From contig NC_064447.1 in the NCBI RefSeq assembly GCF_023343835.1, positions 13,951,501 to 14,015,500 of the forward strand: DNA of 64,000 nucleotides. The letters run 5' to 3'. A model generated the notes under the pieces. The model searched no databases and was not told where the DNA came from. It saw nothing but the letters and a program-made list of their open reading frames with translations. Below are positions 59,084 to 64,000 of the stretch, in pieces. Every line of letters begins with the position of its first letter. Position 1 is the first letter of the stretch. The translations under genes and the position numbers were made by a program. The DNA comes from Lagopus muta (lineage: Eukaryota > Chordata > Aves > Galliformes > Phasianidae).

Positions 59084-62000
59084 CGTTAGTTGACTCTGAA
59101 TATTAAATCTGAAAAAATATACACACAGTTTGCACCAAAAGAGTAACCGAAATGTATTTGAAACTGCTTTGGGTTAGTTGTGCCTGGGCACCAGCACTGA
59201 AGGATCAGGCAGCCCCCAGGGGAAGCGCAGAACTACAGATTTGGAACAGAGCATCGAAGCAAACGAACAAATCTCTGGATGGTCGGCGGCAGAGCTGCCA
59301 AGTCAAACGCAGGTTCTGCACAGCCAGGACCAAACCGCTTGCAAGCTACGAGAAAACCAAAGAGCATTCTCTTTCATTCACAGCCAGAGCATCCGATTTT
59401 GTAGCTCTGGCAACAGAGCCATGAGCAGCACAGTGCTCCAGCAGCCTGCATGGCATCCAGAGACAGCAGCACTTCGTGTGGAAGGCTCAGGAGAGAGAGA
59501 GAAAAGTTCATCTCACTCCAGTTGGCTTCCATCCTACGGCCCTTTCCTGATAAGGTCGATTCATTTCTACCAGTTCCAGGCAGTTACTGAGCTAACAGCC
59601 AATGGCACATCCCAGCACCGCAGGCGTGTGTGGAGGGAGCAGGCTGCCAGGACGCTGCACCCCTATGGGACACAGCAAAGCACACACCTGCCCACAAGTC
59701 CCCTGCCTTTGGCCACGTCCTTCTGTGAGAGTAACAACAGCAAAGAAATTGAAAAGTAAAGGTTAGCAAAGGTGTGATTAAATATCCATTTAAAGAAGAG
59801 AGGGCAAAGAGTTCAGCATTAAGTACCTTTCCTATGATTTCTGCCCTCATTTCTTTCAATCCTGCCATTTTCTTTTGAAGAAAATGCTTCATGCAAGATT
59901 AAATAACCTGTATAAGGTGCAGCTTAAGGGCAGACTTAATGCACAGAGCACCAGAGCACTCATAAGGTAACCATGCTATACAGAGAACTGAGCACAAGCT
60001 AGTTCTACTGCAGGCGCTGCACCTGTGTCCTCAACTCATCGCAGCACGACCATCAGCTCCCTCCCCCTTAAAACAGCCTCTATCACCTACCCTTACTCAT
60101 CATCACAGATGTCTGTGAAAAGAAGAGAGCTGTTCCTATCTGCAAGACCTAAACAAGACAGATCAAAACCATGTTTCTCAGCGAGGCAAAAAAGCAGAAG
60201 AGGTCCAGAGGTGCAGACAAGCACATGAACAGGAACCTCATGGCTGGAGGTGTAACATGGACACAAGTCCCAGCACCCACACAGTGCCTGCAGCTGGAAA
60301 ACAGAGCAGGCATATCTGGAGGGGTTCTACACAGGGGCTAGGAAGGCTTTTCCATGACTACTGCATTTGGTTTGGGATTTTTTGGGGTGGTTTCTTTAGG
60401 TCCTATTGGTGTTGTTTGGCTTTTGTTCTGTTGTTTCTTGCCAGTATTACTTTTTTTCCCCACCCCCATCCCTACACCCCCACATCTTTTGTACATTTGA
60501 GTACAACAATGCTCATTTTCACAAAACTTTTACTTCCCAGCACTTCATCACTGAAGGCTTGCAGCGTGTTCCTTACTCTTTTTTCTCTCCTACAAATCTT
60601 TCAGAAACAGCAGAACTCTTCTGAGAGTGTGACAGATATTACTCTCCAGCCCCTTTATTCTTCACAGATTTTTTTTTTTTTTTAATCATTTATTTCATTT
60701 TGCTGCAAACAGCACCTTTGTACCTTGGACAAATTCAATAACCATGACTCAACCCACAGCCCATAGCGGGCTGCCTTGTGTTTCATCTCGCCCATTAAAA
60801 CCAGCACAGAGCCCTTGCTGAATGCAGAGGGCCAGGTTCCAGCTATGGGCACACAACCCAGAGGTGCCGATGAAAGCTGCTGTACCACACAGGGCCACAC
60901 ACATCAGCCCATGCACCTCCCAGTGCCAGTCCTTTCTTCCACCTCTGTCTCTGAAAAGGCACTTCTTGTAATTATGTACCTGATTTTAGTTTTCCTTTCA
61001 TCAGGAGGGAAAGGCTGACTGTCAGTGCCTGGTGCCCCCACAGCCCTCTGCCCGGCTCCACTCATGCCACCCACCTAAGTGACAGCAGTGACATTTCATG
61101 ATGGCACAGATCCCATTCTATGGACTAAATGTCAGCAGTGGGGTGGCAACAGGAAGAAGGGACAGAAACCTATGGGTTTTATTACCCAAAGCCATCATCC
61201 TTTCAGCAGCAGTCAACCTGAAGGCTCTCATTTTCATGGAGGTGATAATCTCTGCTGGATTCAGTCCTAGACTTTTCCTAAAGCACTTTCTTTTTGAGGT
61301 TTTTAAACAAAGGGTCAAACCCACCAGTCAAAGTAAAGACAATAACTGAGGTTCAGGGTGATGCTGGGCCCAGCCTGCTGCAGGCACAGAGAGGAACAGA
61401 CCTCCATGCAGACCACGCAGGAGTCATAAGCGATAACACCACACACCTCCCTTCTTACTAAATATCACACCTCTCTCCAAACAGCACTACTTGCAGACCC
61501 CAGCATTGCAGTTAACCACTTCCAGCAGCCCCCCGGCTGTGATAGGACCTATGGAGCAGCACTGCTGAGCCCACCCCACCAGCAATCACACGGGCCCATA
61601 CCTCATCTTGGAGACTGATGCCAACATGGCTAATTTAAATTAGTCAGCCTTCCTGTCTGAACAGCACAATTTAGTCCTAAGTGTTTGCAAAGACTAACCA
61701 CACGCTTACACGGAAAAAAATAACTTATTTCAGCTCTTGTGAAACAATAATAGAGCAAGCCTAAACTCACACCAGCTCCATCTGCAAATAACACCTTTGC
61801 ATTTAAAAGCCCACAGAAAGCTGAAATCTGAAGACACATGTTGCTTCAGCAGCATCAAGCTGAAAGCACAGCACTGAAGGAAGCTGTGTAATATAGAAGC
61901 AGTGTTTGATGTATGAACAACCTCACAAAAAGTTTCTCCCTGAAGGACAGGCATAGGGGAGCAGAGACACTGCATGAGTTCAGGTGCGTGCAGTTCCAGT

Positions 62001-62819
62001 AGCATAGAGACTTAAGGAACACTTTCACAACCTGAAGCAGAGCACATAAACATCCAAAGAAAGGCTCAGAAGATGTTTCCATTTGTAATAAAAAACAACA
62101 TTTAAAAGTTCAGGAGAAGCTCTGTCTTTTGGTGATCCAGCAAGTTCGTCACAGCAATACTCCAGCAAAGAGTAATCAGATACTACTTGGTTCTCTGATC
62201 AGTACCCTTTTCCTATGTTAATGTAACACTACAGGTAGACTACAGCAGCAGCTGGAATATTTCTAGAGATCCACAAAGTCCTCTCAGGAGGCATCAGAAA
62301 ACATAGCACTTATTCCTCTAATATCTAAGAGCAAGTCCAACAACCACTGTAGCACATAAAGAACAAAAAGACAAGGGTGCAGCTAAGACGACACAAAGTG
62401 AAACAAGAAAACAGGCTTTATTAATAAGCAAAGGAAGGTCAAAGAAAGTCAATCCAATACTCAACAGGAAAGAATGTCTCAATAAACGATGCTGAGCAGA
62501 CCAAAGTGTGCTCCCTCTCCTGCTCAGCCCTCACTAGCAAAGTCCATTGTGATCAGATGGCTGGCAGAGCTGCTGCTGGCTCACAGAAAGGAGCATACAA
62601 CCCTAAGGCAAAAGTCAGAAGAGATGGGAAGATACTCAGCAAAGTTGGAGGAGGTTATATAGCTGTTGGTCATAAATACAATAAAAAATACAAAAGGCAC
62701 ATTAGGGGAACTGGTTTTATACTTTGGAGAGCAGAAGTACAGCAGAAGAGGTGATACTGCAGGCTGCAGGTGAAACTGAAATGCCACGGAAAGGGCAGCA
62801 ATGACAGTGCAGTGGAGTA

Positions 62820-62920
62820 ATAGAATTGCTCAGGTTGGAAAAAACCTTAAAGATCATCGAGTCCACAACTCAACCATGCTACCCTAACTAACAACCCTCT
62901 GCTAAACAGCTAAGTCCTAG
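62820..62920 (-). repeat. CR1 LINE 3' end fragment
   Basis: 'tgctcaggttggaaaaaacc', 'ttaaagatcatcgagtcca' and 'acaaccctctgctaaacagc' are the reverse complement of the CR1 3' terminus. Confidence 0.85.
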
Positions 62921-63131
62921 GCTGCAGCAAGTTAGGATATGGTCAATGTGGCAGCTGTGGATACAGAAACAAAGGGGAGGGGGGGAAAAAAGGAAGAAAA
63001 AAAGGAGCTGCCTACCTACGGAAGGCCTCTGGTACACAGGGATCTCCAGTGAAATCCCCTCACCTCCACTGCCAGCCCTTAAATGAGGGCTGGGAAGGGG
63101 TGGATCCTGGTTCCACCCTTCCATCACTCAG

Positions 63132-63161
63132 TGCATTGCATTGCATTGCATTGCATTGCAT
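63132..63161 (+). repeat. (TGCAT)6 pentanucleotide microsatellite
   Basis: Six perfect tandem TGCAT units, adjacent to the CR1-bearing stretch. Confidence 0.95.
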
Positions 63162-64000
63162 GCACCTGAGCTCCCCTGGGCTGCCCTCCTTCCCACCAGG
63201 TGCTCCATCACTGCTTCAGGCCACAACTCAGCATTTCTGCTACAGCTAGAAACCAGTAAGAGAGGATCCAGGGATTGACACACCATTCAATTCAAAGAGA
63301 AATACTGTGATATGCAGCCCATAAGAGAGCAGAAAACAACATAAAGATGAGAAGTAGAAAAGAAGGATTTTTGAAGAACAAATACATGAAACAAATGCCA
63401 TTTCTCTTTCTCCAACATTTTTTAACGTTGTATTACTTGACATTTCGTAAGCAACCTTGGGAAATACAGCTCAGTGTACTTGCTGTAGAAAATATGCTAC
63501 AAACAATGTGGGGTTGAACTGGAGGATGCACAGAGAAGCTCCTCAGCAGGTGCTGCTGTTCAAGGCTCCTGGTGCAGATGGGTACTTTGGAGCAAGAAAT
63601 ACTTCTTGACAGACACAGTTCCAGTTCACATGAGGAGATCGTGTTCCTCATCTTTAAAAAAAACACGCAGGGTTTCAAAGGCACACATGTGAATGTTTTC
63701 AAATGTGATGTCACGTGATGCCCTCTGTTTTGATGTTGGTTTGCTAATTGCAGCCATTACGGAGCGTGGAGCAGACACTGACAGTCAGAGCTGTCACTGA
63801 GGGCTGCCACTTGGTCATGCTTCAAAATAAACTCATCTGATATCATCCCAATGTGATACAGATGGGGTTGTTGAGTGACTTCAATTTCCTACTAGTTTAG
63901 CATTGCCTTAGGGCACACAGCAGCTCCCAGACCAGAGGATATGTGACTTGGTGAAGGAGTTTTCCAGTTCAGCAGCTGCATTAACTCTGTGCAGCGGTGG

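Larger units (their letters stand above)
54081..64000. other. Intergenic tract to right edge, no gene recognised
   Basis: It contains two CR1 3' ends and several simple repeats, listed separately. No pentraxin-domain exon of NPTX2, the neighbour expected from mammalian gene order, is recognisable on either strand. Confidence 0.6.

Noticed and set aside
62506..62754. 82-aa frame with RVGGGY-like segment, considered as a GAS2/GAR-domain exon
   Set aside because: Only a few residues resemble GAR domains; no splice sites fit and the flank is repeat-rich.
63132..63161. Possible CRISPR-like or satellite array
   Set aside because: It is a plain six-unit pentanucleotide microsatellite without spacers.
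29858..64000. NPTX2 coding exons expected by synteny
   Set aside because: No pentraxin motif or long splice-bounded exon was found in either strand.

Overview
This is vertebrate nuclear DNA, most likely from a bird. It has short exons separated by compact introns with GT/AG junctions, many truncated CR1 LINE fragments (the dominant avian repeat), and one dense CpG island. Two protein-coding genes can be read exon by exon. They are arranged head to head around the CpG island at about 20.2-21.7 kb, and an AT-richer intergenic tract of about 34 kb follows.

Region 1-20.7 kb, minus strand: the 5' third of TRRAP, the giant HEAT-repeat pseudokinase scaffold of the SAGA and NuA4/TIP60 histone acetyltransferase complexes. 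One noncoding exon and 25 coding exons (the last cut by the left edge) splice in frame to 1,218 complete codons. Every exon joins its neighbour in phase and the reading frame has no lesion. Intron 2 carries a small non-coding RNA gene at 18823-18966 (minus). It is a C/D box RNA with a 9-bp terminal stem, a C box, a D box and a 13-nt antisense element matching U2 snRNA nucleotides 44-56. By the D+5 rule it should direct 2'-O-methylation of U2 U47. A GU-rich middle suggests a Cajal-body (sca) RNA, and it appears to be the counterpart of human SCARNA28 in TRRAP. This is the most interesting element in the window.

Region 20.2-21.7 kb: a CpG-rich, probably bidirectional promoter between TRRAP exon 1 and the TMEM130 start codon. 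A CR1 copy fills most of TRRAP intron 1.

Region 21.3-29.9 kb, plus strand: complete TMEM130, eight coding exons encoding 426 aa. It is a type I membrane glycoprotein with a signal peptide, a PKD domain, one transmembrane helix and a short cytoplasmic tail with a cysteine cluster.

Region 29.9-64 kb: no coding exon or RNA gene that I can support. It holds CR1 fragments, a few simple repeats, an AT-rich inverted repeat, and AT-rich low-repeat tracts that could be conserved regulatory DNA. In mammals NPTX2 lies beyond TMEM130 on this side. No pentraxin exon was recognised here, so NPTX2 probably lies past the right edge.

I found no CRISPR array, bacterial gene, intact virus or intact transposon. 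The long frames inside the CpG island are composition artefacts.
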